This document shows, one piece after another, positions 9,357-18,069 of a stretch of 64,000 bases of DNA (within the stretch, counting starts at the first letter, position 1; each line of letters begins with the position of its first letter). Location of the stretch: NCBI GenBank assembly GCA_900450595.1, contig UGGS01000001.1, positions 1,302,001 to 1,366,000 of the forward strand, given 5' to 3'. The stretch is from [Flavobacterium] thermophilum. Lineage in GTDB: Bacteria; Bacillota; Bacilli; Bacillales; Anoxybacillaceae. Under the pieces are notes generated by a model. The model did not search any database, was not told the origin of the DNA, and saw nothing but the letters and a program-made list of their open reading frames with translations. Position numbers and translations under genes: made by a program.

Positions 9357-9404
9357 TTTGTTCTTTCATTTTATCACAAATTTGTTCTTTCATTTGATCA
9401 CAAA
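9357..9404. repeat. Tandem 24-bp direct repeat upstream of kinase
   Basis: Two adjacent 24-base copies (9357-9380 and 9381-9404) differ at one base; each reads TTTGTTCTTTCATTT then TATCACAAA or GATCACAAA. They sit 34 bases upstream of the kinase start, where tandem sites for an AraC-type regulator would be expected. Confidence 0.6.
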
Positions 9405-9499
9405 ATAAATAGAGGCGGCGGTACAAGGCAAATGTTTCCCACATCTGCAAACGTATTTTCCATCATCTTGGTTCCCATTCTACCTGCTGCCGACAAAAA

Positions 9500-9541
9500 A
9501 CGGGGCTAACCCAAACACGAGTGTGTTTCGGGTCAGCCCCT
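9500..9541 (-). terminator. Rho-independent terminator
   Basis: GGGGCTAACCC...AAACAC pairs with GTGTTT...GGGTCAGCCCC; on the minus strand the stem is followed by TTTTTTG. It ends transcription of the broken nagE/TIM-barrel region. Confidence 0.75.
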
Positions 9542-9559
9542 GACTGATCATATTCCACT

Positions 9560-10415
9560 TTATCTCAACGGCGATCTTGCCATGCGAATATACGTATGGC
9601 GTCTGCCGCGAATCGCGATCGAATACGCCATAATGTTCTCTGGAACAGCGATGCCATGATAGCCAGCGTCGCCGATATGGTGCAGATCCGCCCCAGCCAT
9701 TTTGCCGGCGAGCGCGATTTGACGGATTGTGTGTTCATCGGCTCCTTCTTGGCTCGTACCGATCGTTAACATCACAAGCGCCCCATGTTCATGGGCCACC
9801 CGAACAAGCTGCTCCGTTTTGGCTAACGTCACTCCCGGCACCGTTCCAGGGGCCGGCATCAAAACGACATCCGCCCCGGCGTGAATAAACCGGACAACGA
9901 CTTCTTCAGATATAATGCCTCCTCCTGCTTCATTGGCTACACCAGCTGCGTGCATTTTCCCGGCAATAATCAGAACATCGTCGCCTAAAACGGAGCGCGC
10001 CGTTTCGATCGCTTTTATAATCCCCTCATTTGTCACGCCTGTTTTCGGGTTCCCCGTTAAGCAAACAAAGTCAATTCCCAAGCGCCCCGCCTGTTGCAAT
10101 GATTCGTTCGTTGCCATCCTTCCTTTCGGCAGCACCGTCAACTGTTCGAGCTGTTCTGCGTTTGGATCCACCGGCTCTAAATTGATGCCGATGGGGCGCC
10201 CTGTCAATTGTTTTAAACGTTCCACGATTTGATTCGGTTCATTCACATCCAACCCGTTCACAACTGGCTGGAATACATCGAACAGATTCAACAACAGCAA
10301 ATCCGCCCCAAACGCCGTGGCCAGTTCGGCGTTGGTGACCGCCGGATACAGCGGCGCAAATTCCCCGACGACTTCCGCGACGATCACCCTGCCTTCTGAC
10401 GCTTGAATCGATTGT
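9560..10415 (-). pseudogene. TIM-barrel (phosphoenolpyruvate mutase-like) gene, 5' end replaced
   Basis: The minus strand encodes about 285 residues of a TIM-barrel family found beside sugar PTS genes, running from KQSIQASEGRVIVAEVVG to IAIRGRRHTYIRMARSPLR. Conserved stretches include ADLLLLNLFD, IGINLEPVD, FVCLTGNPKTGVTN and LIIAGKMHAAG. The first ~20 native residues and any start codon are missing: the frame continues upstream directly into nagE codons (LLIPVGLHHVLK). Enzyme activity of the family is not established to my knowledge. As it lacks its own start it is probably not expressed normally. Confidence 0.65.
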
Positions 10416-10668
10416 TTTAACACATGGTGCAATCCGACTGGAATGAGCAGCCGGTTGAGGAACCCGAAAATGCCGACGCCAACCGCCCGGCGCCGACGAT
10501 CCAATGGCCGACCGCGTTGATGCCGTCTTGAATCGGCGGCCATACATAGCCAAAAATCAAGGCAAGCACGAGCATGACAAGCGATGTCACGATCGGCACA
10601 AACCGCCGGCCGCCGAAGAAGCCTAGCCAGTCGGGCAACTTGATATCATGGTAACGGTTGTGTGAACT
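10415..10668 (-). pseudogene. nagE: nagE fragment, middle of EIIC domain, frameshifted
   Basis: The minus strand from 10668 reads HNRYHDIKLPDWLGFFGG...FGYVWPPIQDGINAVGHW, matching residues ~110-165 of the GlcNAc PTS permease NagE/NagP. Near 10485 one base is missing, and the match resumes in another frame as VGVGIFGFLNRLLIPVGLHHVL, after which it fuses to the TIM-barrel gene near 10415. The rest of EIIC and all of EIIB are absent here. A second, N-terminal piece lies at 12529-12636. Confidence 0.85.
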
Positions 10669-10729
10669 ACCCCCACTTAATTTTCTAGCGAAAATTTGAA
10701 GTGGGGGCTTCCAAAGAAGTTTGACTGCT

Positions 10730-11090
10730 TCAAGCAATCCTTATTCTTTGAGGCGTGTCCACTTCGCCGCTAGAGCATAAGACACTCAGGTCTACAGCTT
10801 TACTTTTCTTTAAGATGTTTAATGCGCCATTGACATCAGCATTAATTAGTTTGCCAGACTTTGTTCGATACAAGCCGCGCTTAATACGTTTGCCGCTGAA
10901 CTTATATTCTTTTGGATTGTCGGCATTATATTCAGGAATCTCATCGCCGTCAAAAAAGCTGGCTTGAGACGTATATGATTCTTCCTGTTTCAAGAATTCA
11001 ATGCCGTAAAATTCACAAAGATATTCTAGTTTTTCTTTTATGTTACCGAGAGGAATATTGACAAAGTTTTGATTTGTCTTTTTTCCTATA
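10730..11090 (-). pseudogene. TnpB C-terminal fragment
   Basis: Reads RKKTNQNFVNIPLGNIKEKL, then EESYTSQASFFDGDEIP and RGLYRTKSGKLINADVNGAL, the RuvC-like and C-terminal part of an IS605/IS1341 TnpB. It is cut at 11090 by the IS630 element and continues on the far side at 12231 as NMNLY. Confidence 0.85.
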
Positions 11091-12230
11091 TAAGTTGAAT
11101 TAAAGATTTACAACTGAACACACAAACGATCGATCGTTTGTTCTGGTTTCTGGTTGATTCGCTGAATAAAGGCTTGGACATTCTTTCTAATTTCTTGCAC
11201 ACTCGAATAGAACACGTTGTAAATCACGTCTGATTTCAGCCATTTCCATAGCCCTTCAATCAAGTTCAATTGCGGACTGTATGGTGGCAAAAAGACGAGC
11301 TCTAACCGATCTTCGTGTTCTTTTAAAAATGGCTGAATGAGTTTGGCATGGTGAATTCGAGCGTTATCTAAAATCATCACTATTTTGCCTGTAGGATAGC
11401 GTTCTAACACAAGTTGAAGAAATCGAAGAAATGTTTCCGCGTCATAGCGTTCTTCTTCGATGCAAAACACTTCCCCTGTTTCGTAGTTCAATGTGCCAAT
11501 CAGCTTCAGCCCTTGATGTTTTCCAAACGTCGGAATGATTCGTTGTTTTCCTTTGACAAACCATGTTTTTTGAATCGCTTGGTAATCACGAATCATCGAC
11601 TCATCTTGAAAGAGGACATGGGCGATGTTCCCATCTACCAGTTTTTTTTTTACTTCAGGGAAGGTGATTTCGACGAATTCTTTTTGTTTCTCTTCATCGG
11701 CATTGGCTAGTGTATAGGTCGGTTTCGTATAGCTTAGCCCTAACCGATGCAGAATGTCACTTGTTCCGCGAAGCGTGTATGTTGGCCCCCACTTTTGTTG
11801 AATGAGTTCAGCGATTATCGCAAGCGTCCAATTATATTTTGCTTCGAATCCCACATCTACGGGGAGCTGATGTTCAATGATCAAAGCCAGCTCTTTTTCC
11901 TGCTCAGGGGTCAATCGACGTGGGGCGCCAGGTGAGTATTTCATCTCCAGTCCATCAAGACCGCGCTGGGCGTAGGCATGAATATAGTTATAAATAGTTT
12001 TCTTGGATCGACCAATAATCGTTGCGATTTCTCCTTTGGTATATCCCTGCAAATGAAGATAAATCGCTTGGTAGCGTTCATATGCTCGTTTACTTTTTGC
12101 TTCTTTCATGGCAGTGGACAACTTTTCGATCTCGTCTTTGTGATTTGGCATCATAGTTTTCTCTCCGTTCCCCTATTTTCTCTTTGTATTTATTCGCCGT
12201 GGAACGGGAGAAAACCTTTATTTCAATTTA
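11091..12230 (-). mobile_element. IS630-family insertion sequence, complete
   Basis: Ends TAAGTTGAATTAAAG (11091 inward) and TAAATTGAAATAAAG (12230 inward) form an imperfect inverted repeat. A TA duplication flanks it (11089-11090 and 12231-12232), the IS630 hallmark. Removing the 1140 bp and one TA restores a continuous TnpB frame NMNLYRKKTNQNF, which fixes the boundaries. Confidence 0.85.
11108..12154 (-). CDS. IS630-family transposase
   Basis: 348 residues, full length. The N-terminal half has a helix-turn-helix (GYTKGEIATIIGRSKKTIYNYI) and linker; the DDE catalytic core shows HVLFQDESMI (first Asp), IVMILDNARIHHA (second Asp) and LPPYSPQLNLIEGLWKWLK (Glu). It catalyses transposition into TA sites. 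No frameshift or missing catalytic residue is seen, so the element may be active. Confidence 0.9.
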   Translation of the reverse strand: MMPNHKDEIEKLSTAMKEAKSKRAYERYQAIYLHLQGYTKGEIATIIGRSKKTIYNYIHAYAQRGLDGLEMKYSPGAPRRLTPEQEKELALIIEHQLPVDVGFEAKYNWTLAIIAELIQQKWGPTYTLRGTSDILHRLGLSYTKPTYTLANADEEKQKEFVEITFPEVKKKLVDGNIAHVLFQDESMIRDYQAIQKTWFVKGKQRIIPTFGKHQGLKLIGTLNYETGEVFCIEEERYDAETFLRFLQLVLERYPTGKIVMILDNARIHHAKLIQPFLKEHEDRLELVFLPPYSPQLNLIEGLWKWLKSDVIYNVFYSSVQEIRKNVQAFIQRINQKPEQTIDRLCVQL

Positions 12231-12391
12231 TATAGATTCATATTGCGTTGCCATGTTTCCGCATAGCCAATGACAAGTTTGCCAATTTACAATCCGACGT
12301 TGTACATGTTCTTGGCAATATGGCACAGTTCTCGAAGAGTCAAGTATTCTTCTTTGGTCAAACCATTTAGCTGTTGTTTGATACAAAAATA
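12231..12391 (-). pseudogene. TnpB N-terminal fragment with internal deletion
   Basis: Starts MYFCIKQQLNGLTKEEYLTL at 12391, continues to KNMYNVGL and stops (TAA). After that the frame resumes as IGKLVIGYAETWQRNMNLY, which belongs near residue 250 of TnpB. About 200 central codons are therefore missing. The element could move only with TnpA/TnpB supplied elsewhere. Confidence 0.75.
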
Positions 12392-12479
12392 CATTTTTTC
12401 ACCTCCCATCTAACTATATTATACCATATTTTACTGAATCTATCCTATTTTCAGCAAAATATAGTTAAGGCGATTCATC

Positions 12480-12513
12480 TCCCACTTACTCCGCTTCGCT
12501 TCGTTGAAGTGGG
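12480..12513. repeat. IS1341/IS605-type subterminal hairpin
   Basis: CTCCCACTT and AAGTGGGAG form a stem around a GC-rich loop. Together with the hairpin at 10670-10707 it marks the ends of the deleted element and would be the recognition structure for TnpA. Confidence 0.6.
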
Positions 12514-12528
12514 AGTCTTCTCGCCTAA

Positions 12529-12636
12529 TTAAGATAAATCAGGCTGACCGAGCCGAAGCAGCAATCCCGCCGCCGGCAATACGGCAATCGGCAGCATTAA
12601 CGCTTTTCCTAGCCGCTGCAAAAACCCTAACATCAT
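12529..12636 (-). pseudogene. nagE: nagE N-terminal fragment
   Basis: Starting ATGATG at 12636/12633, overlapping the nagR stop, it encodes MLGFLQRLGKALMLPIAVLP and about 14 more residues, the first membrane helix of the N-acetylglucosamine PTS permease, then a stop created by the IS1341-type insertion. Residues ~36-110 are absent from the window. The original order was nagA-nagB-nagR-nagE with coupled translation. Confidence 0.85.
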
Positions 12637-13364
12637 GATCCTCCCCTTTTCATCTCAATCATAAATTTGTACCGGTCGCCGCGGTACACCGATTTGACGA
12701 CTTCAAGCGGCCGGCCGTCGACAAGTTGCGTGCGGCGCTCAAGCAGCAGCACCGGCGCTCCTTCTTTCATCTTCAGATGCTCCGCCTCCACCTGGCGGGC
12801 GACCGAGGCTTCCAATGTTTGAACTGCAGAGCCGATGACCAGACCTTTTTCTTTTTCGATAAATTCATAGACGGAACCGCTTACAACATCACGCGTCAGT
12901 TCCGGAACAAGACAGACAGGGATATAGAGCGTCTCGAGCGCCATCGGCAAGCCGTCGGCCAACCGAAGGCGGCGGACTTCGTAAAGGTCATCGCCTTCCG
13001 CGACGCCAAGTCCTTCAGCGAGCTTCTCGGAAGCCGGAACCGTCTCAAAGCTAAGGACGATCGTGCCGGGCTCCATGCCGCGCGCCCGCATATCTTCGGA
13101 AAAGCTCGTCAGCCCTTTCAGCGGCTGCTCGATTTTTTGGGCGGCGACAAACGTCCCCTTCCCGCGCCGGCGGATGAGATAGCCATCGTTCACTAAATTG
13201 TTGACCGCCTGCCGAACGGTCATTCGGCTGATGTCATACATTTCCGCCAACTCGCGCTCAGACGGGATTATCTCGCCCGGCTGCCATTCTCCTTTTTCAA
13301 TCTTTTCTTTTATATATTGCTCGAGCTGATAGTAAATCGGAATCGGCGACTGTTTATCGATCAC
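12633..13364 (-). CDS. nagR: GntR-family repressor of GlcNAc use
   Basis: 243 residues. The N-terminal winged helix (MYDISRMTVRQAVNNLVNDG, RRRGKGTFVA) is followed by a UTRA effector domain from ~residue 90. The B. subtilis homologue NagR (YvoA) represses the nag genes and is released by glucosamine-6-phosphate or GlcNAc-6-phosphate. The gene overlaps nagB by 4 bases. A matching operator lies before nagA at 15361-15376, implying autoregulation of the operon. Confidence 0.9.
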   Translation of the reverse strand: MIDKQSPIPIYYQLEQYIKEKIEKGEWQPGEIIPSERELAEMYDISRMTVRQAVNNLVNDGYLIRRRGKGTFVAAQKIEQPLKGLTSFSEDMRARGMEPGTIVLSFETVPASEKLAEGLGVAEGDDLYEVRRLRLADGLPMALETLYIPVCLVPELTRDVVSGSVYEFIEKEKGLVIGSAVQTLEASVARQVEAEHLKMKEGAPVLLLERRTQLVDGRPLEVVKSVYRGDRYKFMIEMKRGGS

Positions 13365-14122
13365 GGCGCATCCACCCGCCGCTTTTCCTTCGGAATGAGC
13401 GAGAGCGCCTCCCGGTCGGCAATGATCGTCACGTCCGGATGAAGGTGAAGCGCGGAAGCCGGCAAGTCCGGGGTGACAACGCCTTCTAAAAGCCGAGCCA
13501 TGGCCTCTGCTTTTTCTCGTCCCGACGCCAACAGCACGAGGCGGCGGCTGCGCAAAATGGTCGCAATCCCCATCGTAATGGCACGGCGCGGCACGTCATC
13601 CAACGACCCAAAAAAGCGGGCGTTTGCCTTGCGCGTAGATTCGGCAAGCTCGACGACATGGGTCGGCGATGAAAACGGCGTCCCTGGTTCGTTAAAGCCG
13701 ATATGGCCGTTGCGGCCGATGCCCAAGAGCTGCAAATCGATGCCGCCCAATTCATCGATGAGCCGTTCGTAGCGGCGGCATTCTTCGTCAAGATCAGCGG
13801 CCAAGCCGTTCGGCACATGCGTCTCGTGAAGCGGGATGTCAAGCTTTGAAAACAAATGCTCATTCATATAATGGCGATAGCTGTTCGGATGATCCGGACC
13901 AAGGCCGACATATTCATCCAAATTGACCGTGCGCACAAGCCGATACGATGTCCCATGCTGCCGATGATCGGCGGCCAATTCGCGGTACACGCCGAGCATC
14001 GTCGAGCCGGTCGCCAAGCCGAGAACGGCGTTCGGCTTTTCCTTGACTTGTTTGATGATGATGTCCGCCGCTTGGCGGCTCATCTCTGCGTAGTCAGCAG
14101 CTTTCAAAAGCTTCAAAGCCAT
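13361..14122 (-). CDS. nagB: Glucosamine-6-phosphate deaminase
   Basis: 253 residues, the usual length for the short Bacillus type. Motifs: GLATGSTMLG for phosphate binding, VNLDEYVGLGPDHPNSY with the catalytic Asp, and LLGIGRNGHIGFNEPG with the general-base His. It converts glucosamine-6-phosphate to fructose-6-phosphate plus ammonia in the cytoplasm. It overlaps nagA by 10 bases upstream and nagR by 4 bases downstream, indicating one coupled operon. Confidence 0.95.
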   Translation of the reverse strand: MALKLLKAADYAEMSRQAADIIIKQVKEKPNAVLGLATGSTMLGVYRELAADHRQHGTSYRLVRTVNLDEYVGLGPDHPNSYRHYMNEHLFSKLDIPLHETHVPNGLAADLDEECRRYERLIDELGGIDLQLLGIGRNGHIGFNEPGTPFSSPTHVVELAESTRKANARFFGSLDDVPRRAITMGIATILRSRRLVLLASGREKAEAMARLLEGVVTPDLPASALHLHPDVTIIADREALSLIPKEKRRVDAP

Positions 14123-15315
14123 CGCTCTTCACCCCTTTCATCCTGCTTGCGATAGGCAAGGGCGCCGCGGCAAAACGTCATCATGACTTCATATCGTTCA
14201 TTCAACACGACGACATCGGCGTCTTTGCCGGGCCGCAAGCTGCCTTTCCGATCAAGCACGCCAAGCTGTTTCGCCGGATTCCAGCTCGCCATGCGGATCA
14301 CCTCTTCCAACGTGCAACCCGTATAGTCGAGCACACGGCGGATGGCCTCGCCAAGCTTGAGCACGCTTCCCGCCAGCGTTCCGTCGGCAAGCCGCGCCTC
14401 CCCACCGCAGACTTCCACCTCTTGGCCGCCGAGATCATACTTCCCATCGCCGAGACATTTCGCCCGCATGGCGTCGGTGATTAAGATAAGCCCCTCGCTT
14501 CCTTTATTCCGGTAAGCGAAGCGGACCATCGGCGGCGCGACGTGCAGCCCATCGGCGATCAGCTCGCACATGACTTCTTCAAACATAAGCACCGCACCGG
14601 CGACACCCGGTTCACGGTGATGGATGCCGCGCATCCCATTGAACAGGTGGGTCGCATGCGTCACCCCTGCATGGACCGCCGCTTTTACTTCGTCGTAAAC
14701 GGCATCGGAATGGCCGATCGAAGCGATCACACCCGTCTGTTTCAAGTAGGAGGCAAGTTCCAGCCCCCCGTTCCGCTCCGGGGCAAGCGTGACAAGGCGG
14801 ATGTGGCCGCCTGCCGCCTTTTGCCAGTGCTGGAACAGTGAGATGTCCGGATCGGCGAGATGGCGCGGGTGCTGCGCCCCGGCGCGCTTCGGCGACAAAA
14901 ACGGTCCTTCCAGATGAACACCGAGCACTTCGGCGGCTCCCGGCCTGTTCGCCTCCGCCATATAGCGAGCGACGTTGCGAAGCGCGGCTTCGATTTGTTC
15001 GCTTGGCGCTGTCATCGTCGTCGCCAAAAAGCTCGTCGTCCCTTCCGCCGGCAAGGCGTTGGCCATCTTGTCAAGCGCCTCCGGGGTCGCATCCATGACA
15101 TCCGCCCCAGCCGCCCCATGAATATGGACATCGATGAATCCCGGCGCGATGGAAAACCGTGAGGAAAGCTCGATCACTTCCGCCCCTGCATCAGTTGGGC
15201 ACGACGACATCGGCCCGATCGCGGCCACTTTTTCCCCTTCGATCAGCACATACCCTTGTTCAATGTTTCCTGTTTCTGCATACACCGCGGCATTTTTCAA
15301 TATCCACCGCTTCAT
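14113..15315 (-). CDS. nagA: N-acetylglucosamine-6-phosphate deacetylase
   Basis: 400 residues from ATG 15315, with GGGGA 8 bases upstream. An amidohydrolase with metal-site motifs GFIDVHIHGAAG, GVHLEGPFLSPKRAGAQ, ASIGHSDA, THATHLFNGM and the catalytic Asp in LILITDAM. It removes acetate from GlcNAc-6-phosphate, feeding NagB. First gene of nagA-nagB-nagR-(nagE). Confidence 0.95.
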   Translation of the reverse strand: MKRWILKNAAVYAETGNIEQGYVLIEGEKVAAIGPMSSCPTDAGAEVIELSSRFSIAPGFIDVHIHGAAGADVMDATPEALDKMANALPAEGTTSFLATTMTAPSEQIEAALRNVARYMAEANRPGAAEVLGVHLEGPFLSPKRAGAQHPRHLADPDISLFQHWQKAAGGHIRLVTLAPERNGGLELASYLKQTGVIASIGHSDAVYDEVKAAVHAGVTHATHLFNGMRGIHHREPGVAGAVLMFEEVMCELIADGLHVAPPMVRFAYRNKGSEGLILITDAMRAKCLGDGKYDLGGQEVEVCGGEARLADGTLAGSVLKLGEAIRRVLDYTGCTLEEVIRMASWNPAKQLGVLDRKGSLRPGKDADVVVLNERYEVMMTFCRGALAYRKQDERGEERWL

Positions 15316-15340
15316 CGCGATTCCCCACTTTCTGTCTCTC

Positions 15341-15369
15341 ATTATAACATTATATATTCTAGTTGTCTA
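15341..15369 (-). promoter_or_regulatory. Sigma-A promoter of the nag operon
   Basis: On the minus strand TAGACA (15364-15369) and TATAAT (15341-15346) are separated by exactly 17 bases. The -10 lies about 26 bases before the nagA start. Confidence 0.75.
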
Positions 15370-15376
15370 TACCACT
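15361..15376 (-). promoter_or_regulatory. NagR operator (dre-like site)
   Basis: AGTGGTATAGACAACT on the minus strand is close to the palindromic site bound by NagR in B. subtilis (GGTATAGACC core). It covers the -35 box, so bound repressor would block the promoter. Confidence 0.7.
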
Positions 15377-15419
15377 AAAACAAATCCGTCAACCAGCTCG
15401 CTTCAGTATGAAAGAAGCA

Positions 15420-15437
15420 GGGAAGCCGTGGCTTCCC
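15420..15437 (-). terminator. Hairpin after resE
   Basis: GGGAAGCC (15420-15427) and GGCTTCCC (15430-15437) form a perfect short stem 18 bases past the resE stop. The T-rich tail on the minus strand is weak. Confidence 0.5.
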
Positions 15438-15454
15438 CGTTCTTCCAAACGGCG

Positions 15455-17248
15455 CTACGCTCCTTTCGGCCCGCGGGCCGGCAAATAAAACGAAAACGTC
15501 GTTCCTTCGTTCAGTTTGCTGTGGACGGTGATGAGCCCTTTATGCGCTTCGACGATGTTTTTGGCGATGGCAAGGCCCAATCCCGTTCCGGAACGGCCGC
15601 GCGTGCGCGCTTTATCCGCTTTGTAAAACCGCTCGAACACAAACGGCAAGTCTTCTTCCGGGATGCCGGAGCCCGAATCTTGGACATGGATCGTCACGCC
15701 GTCGCCGCTTCGTTCAGCGATCAAGCGGACCGCGCCGCCTGATTCTGTATGACGGATGGCGTTATCGATCAAGTTGGTCAGCACTTGCTCAATCCGATCG
15801 GGATCAAACGCGATGTCCATGTCGCCATCGCGGAATTCGGCCTCCAGCTCGATCCCTTTTTCTCTCGCCAGCCCGTGAAACTTGCGGATCACCCGCTCAA
15901 TATACGGAGCGAGCTTCACCTGTTCATAGTGCAGCTCGATATGCCCGGCTTCCATGCGCGCCAAATCAAGCAAATCATTCACTAGGCGGCCCATGCGCAG
16001 CGACTCGTCATAAATGACTTTCGCCATCTCTTTTTTCTCGTCTTCGCTTGCCGCGATATCGTCGATGATCGCCTCGCTGTAGCCTTGAAGCATGGCAATC
16101 GGCGTGCGCAATTCGTGCGAAACGTTGGCGATAAAGTCTTTGCGCAGCTTGTCAAGCCGCCGCTCTTCCGTCATGTCGCGCAAAACAGCCACCGCGCCGC
16201 GCACCATCGTTTTGCCGTACAGCGGCGTCATTAAAATGACCCACGTCCGCCCCTGCAGCGTCACTTCGGTCGATTGCTCCTTCTCCTCGCGAACGACGCG
16301 GGCGAACAGCTCTTTCACTTGCGGCGGCAACGGCGCCATCGCTTCCGCGTCGTTTCCTTGCTCAAAATACCACGCCTGCAAAAACCGCTCAGCCGGCGGG
16401 TTCGTAATCAAGATTTCCCCGTCGCGGTTAAACGTCAAGACGCCGTCGGCCATGCTGCTTAAAATGCTGGCGAGCTGTTCTTTTTCCTGGTTTAAGGCGT
16501 TGATGTTAAACTGCAGACGCCGTCCCATTTGGTTGAACGCCATCGCCAGCCCACCGATCTCATCGTTCGTTAAAATCGGCACTTTCATATCGAAATGGCC
16601 CCGCGCCATTTCGAACGCGGCTTGCCGCATTTTCCGGAGCGGAGCGGTGATGCGCGTCGACAAGAAAAAGGCAAAAAACGTCGTCATGACAATGGCGATA
16701 AACGCGGCGAGAAAAATTAACTCTTTCGTCCGCTCCGTCGCGTCGGCGATCGCCTCGAGCGACTGATAGATAAACACAGCTCCTCGGCTGCCATCCGGCA
16801 TCGACATCGGCACGCCGACAATGATCATATCACGGGGCAGCTTTTCTTTTGGATACCGCTCCAGCATATACAAACGCTTTTTCACCGTTTTCCCATCTGT
16901 CAGCACACGCCGCAAGTCCCGATCTTGGCGGATCGACGACAGCGGCATATTGTCCAAACCAGCATCGCCAGGCGAATACCAATAGTGCGACTCATCGGCG
17001 ACGATGACGGCTTTCGTTCGATTGTCCACAAGCGTCCAAGCGATCGAGCGGGCAAGCTGCTCATCGCGGTAATCGTGCATCACCTCGGCCACTTTTGTCG
17101 CCAGGCGGGTCAAGTCGTTTTCCGCTTCCTGCACATAATAATCTTCCAAAAATTTAATAAGCAAAATGCTTAAAATAAACAGCACGCACGAAACGAGCAA
17201 CAAAATCGTAAACCATAGCTTGCCGACGACGCTGCGAAACAGCCACAT
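15455..17248 (-). CDS. resE: Sensor histidine kinase ResE
   Basis: 597 residues: TM1 at ~10-32, extracytoplasmic sensor region to ~172, TM2 ([20 protein letters not shown]), HAMP, a PAS segment ([20 protein letters not shown]), HisKA with phospho-His in [16 protein letters not shown], and HATPase boxes ([45 protein letters not shown]). In Bacillus, ResE phosphorylates ResD in response to oxygen limitation and nitric oxide. Start codon overlaps the resD stop by one base. Confidence 0.92.
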   Translation of the reverse strand: MWLFRSVVGKLWFTILLLVSCVLFILSILLIKFLEDYYVQEAENDLTRLATKVAEVMHDYRDEQLARSIAWTLVDNRTKAVIVADESHYWYSPGDAGLDNMPLSSIRQDRDLRRVLTDGKTVKKRLYMLERYPKEKLPRDMIIVGVPMSMPDGSRGAVFIYQSLEAIADATERTKELIFLAAFIAIVMTTFFAFFLSTRITAPLRKMRQAAFEMARGHFDMKVPILTNDEIGGLAMAFNQMGRRLQFNINALNQEKEQLASILSSMADGVLTFNRDGEILITNPPAERFLQAWYFEQGNDAEAMAPLPPQVKELFARVVREEKEQSTEVTLQGRTWVILMTPLYGKTMVRGAVAVLRDMTEERRLDKLRKDFIANVSHELRTPIAMLQGYSEAIIDDIAASEDEKKEMAKVIYDESLRMGRLVNDLLDLARMEAGHIELHYEQVKLAPYIERVIRKFHGLAREKGIELEAEFRDGDMDIAFDPDRIEQVLTNLIDNAIRHTESGGAVRLIAERSGDGVTIHVQDSGSGIPEEDLPFVFERFYKADKARTRGRSGTGLGLAIAKNIVEAHKGLITVHSKLNEGTTFSFYLPARGPKGA

Positions 17249-17973
17249 CAGTCGTTCACTGCCTCAAACTTGTAGCCGACGCCCCAGACGGTGACGATCA
17301 TTTTTCCCGCCTGCGGCGACGCTTTATTCAACTTTTCGCGCAACCGTTTAATGTGGGTGTCGACCGTGCGCAAGTCGCCGAAAAATTCGTAATGCCATAC
17401 TTCCTTCAACAGCTGTTCGCGGTCGAACACTTTGTCGGGCGAGCGGGCCAGAAAGAGAAGCAGCTCATATTCTTTCGGCGTTAAGCTGACTTCCTTGCCG
17501 TCGACCGTCACCCGGTGGGCATCGTTGTCAATCGTCAAATGCGGAAACACAAGCACGTCTTTCGCCGTCGTCTCCACCGGCGCGTAGGGGGCGTTCGCCG
17601 CGCGGCGCAACAGCGCTTTTACGCGCAGCACGACTTCGCGCGGACTGAACGGCTTGACGATGTAATCATCCGTGCCGACTTCAAACCCTTGCACGCGGTT
17701 GGATTCTTCGCCTTTTGCCGTCAACATGATGATCGGCGTCGTTTTTTGCTCGCGGATTTCTTTGCACACCTCAATTCCATCTTTGCCCGGCAGCATCAGA
17801 TCGAGCAAAATGACGTCATAATCATTCGTCAACGCCTTCTCCAACGCTTCATTGCCGTCGCCGGCCTCATCGATCACATAGTTTTCCCGCTCCAAATACA
17901 TTTTCAAGAGCCGCCGGATGCGCTCTTCATCGTCAACCACTAAAATACGGATGGTTTTTTCTTGTTTTTCCAA
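17248..17973 (-). CDS. resD: Response regulator ResD (OmpR family)
   Basis: 241 residues from a TTG at 17973, preceded by AGGAGG about 10 bases away; no ATG fits as well. The receiver domain shows [15 protein letters not shown], phospho-Asp in [13 protein letters not shown] and Lys in DYIVKPFSP. The winged-helix output domain ends [16 protein letters not shown]. It activates cytochrome biogenesis and anaerobic respiration genes. It is separated from resC by a terminator and so can be transcribed on its own with resE. Confidence 0.92.
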   Translation of the reverse strand: MEKQEKTIRILVVDDEERIRRLLKMYLERENYVIDEAGDGNEALEKALTNDYDVILLDLMLPGKDGIEVCKEIREQKTTPIIMLTAKGEESNRVQGFEVGTDDYIVKPFSPREVVLRVKALLRRAANAPYAPVETTAKDVLVFPHLTIDNDAHRVTVDGKEVSLTPKEYELLLFLARSPDKVFDREQLLKEVWHYEFFGDLRTVDTHIKRLREKLNKASPQAGKMIVTVWGVGYKFEAVND

Positions 17974-18031
17974 TGCTTTGCACCCTCCTATCATCAATGG
18001 AAACACTCCCTATTTTCTAGTTTACCGAAAA

Positions 18032-18060
18032 ACCGGATGCTCGCCAACAGAGCATCCGGT
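18032..18060 (-). terminator. Terminator between resC and resD
   Basis: ACCGGATGCT and AGCATCCGGT pair perfectly (18032-18041 with 18051-18060). On the minus strand the stem is followed by TTTTTC. It separates the resABC unit from resDE. Confidence 0.8.
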
Positions 18061-18069
18061 TGTTTTCCA

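Larger units (their letters stand above)
10665..12530 (-). mobile_element. IS1341/IS605-type element, internally deleted, carrying an inserted IS630
   Basis: Subterminal hairpins typical of these elements bound the region: CCCCCACTT (10670-10678) with AAGTGGGGG (10699-10707), and CTCCCACTT with AAGTGGGAG around 12480-12513. Between them are N- and C-terminal parts of a TnpB gene. The element lies inside nagE. Outer boundaries are estimated from where nagE codons stop and resume. Confidence 0.7.

Noticed and set aside
16092..16766. 224-residue plus-strand frame opposite resE
   Set aside because: Antisense to a complete histidine kinase gene with all motifs; no independent support.
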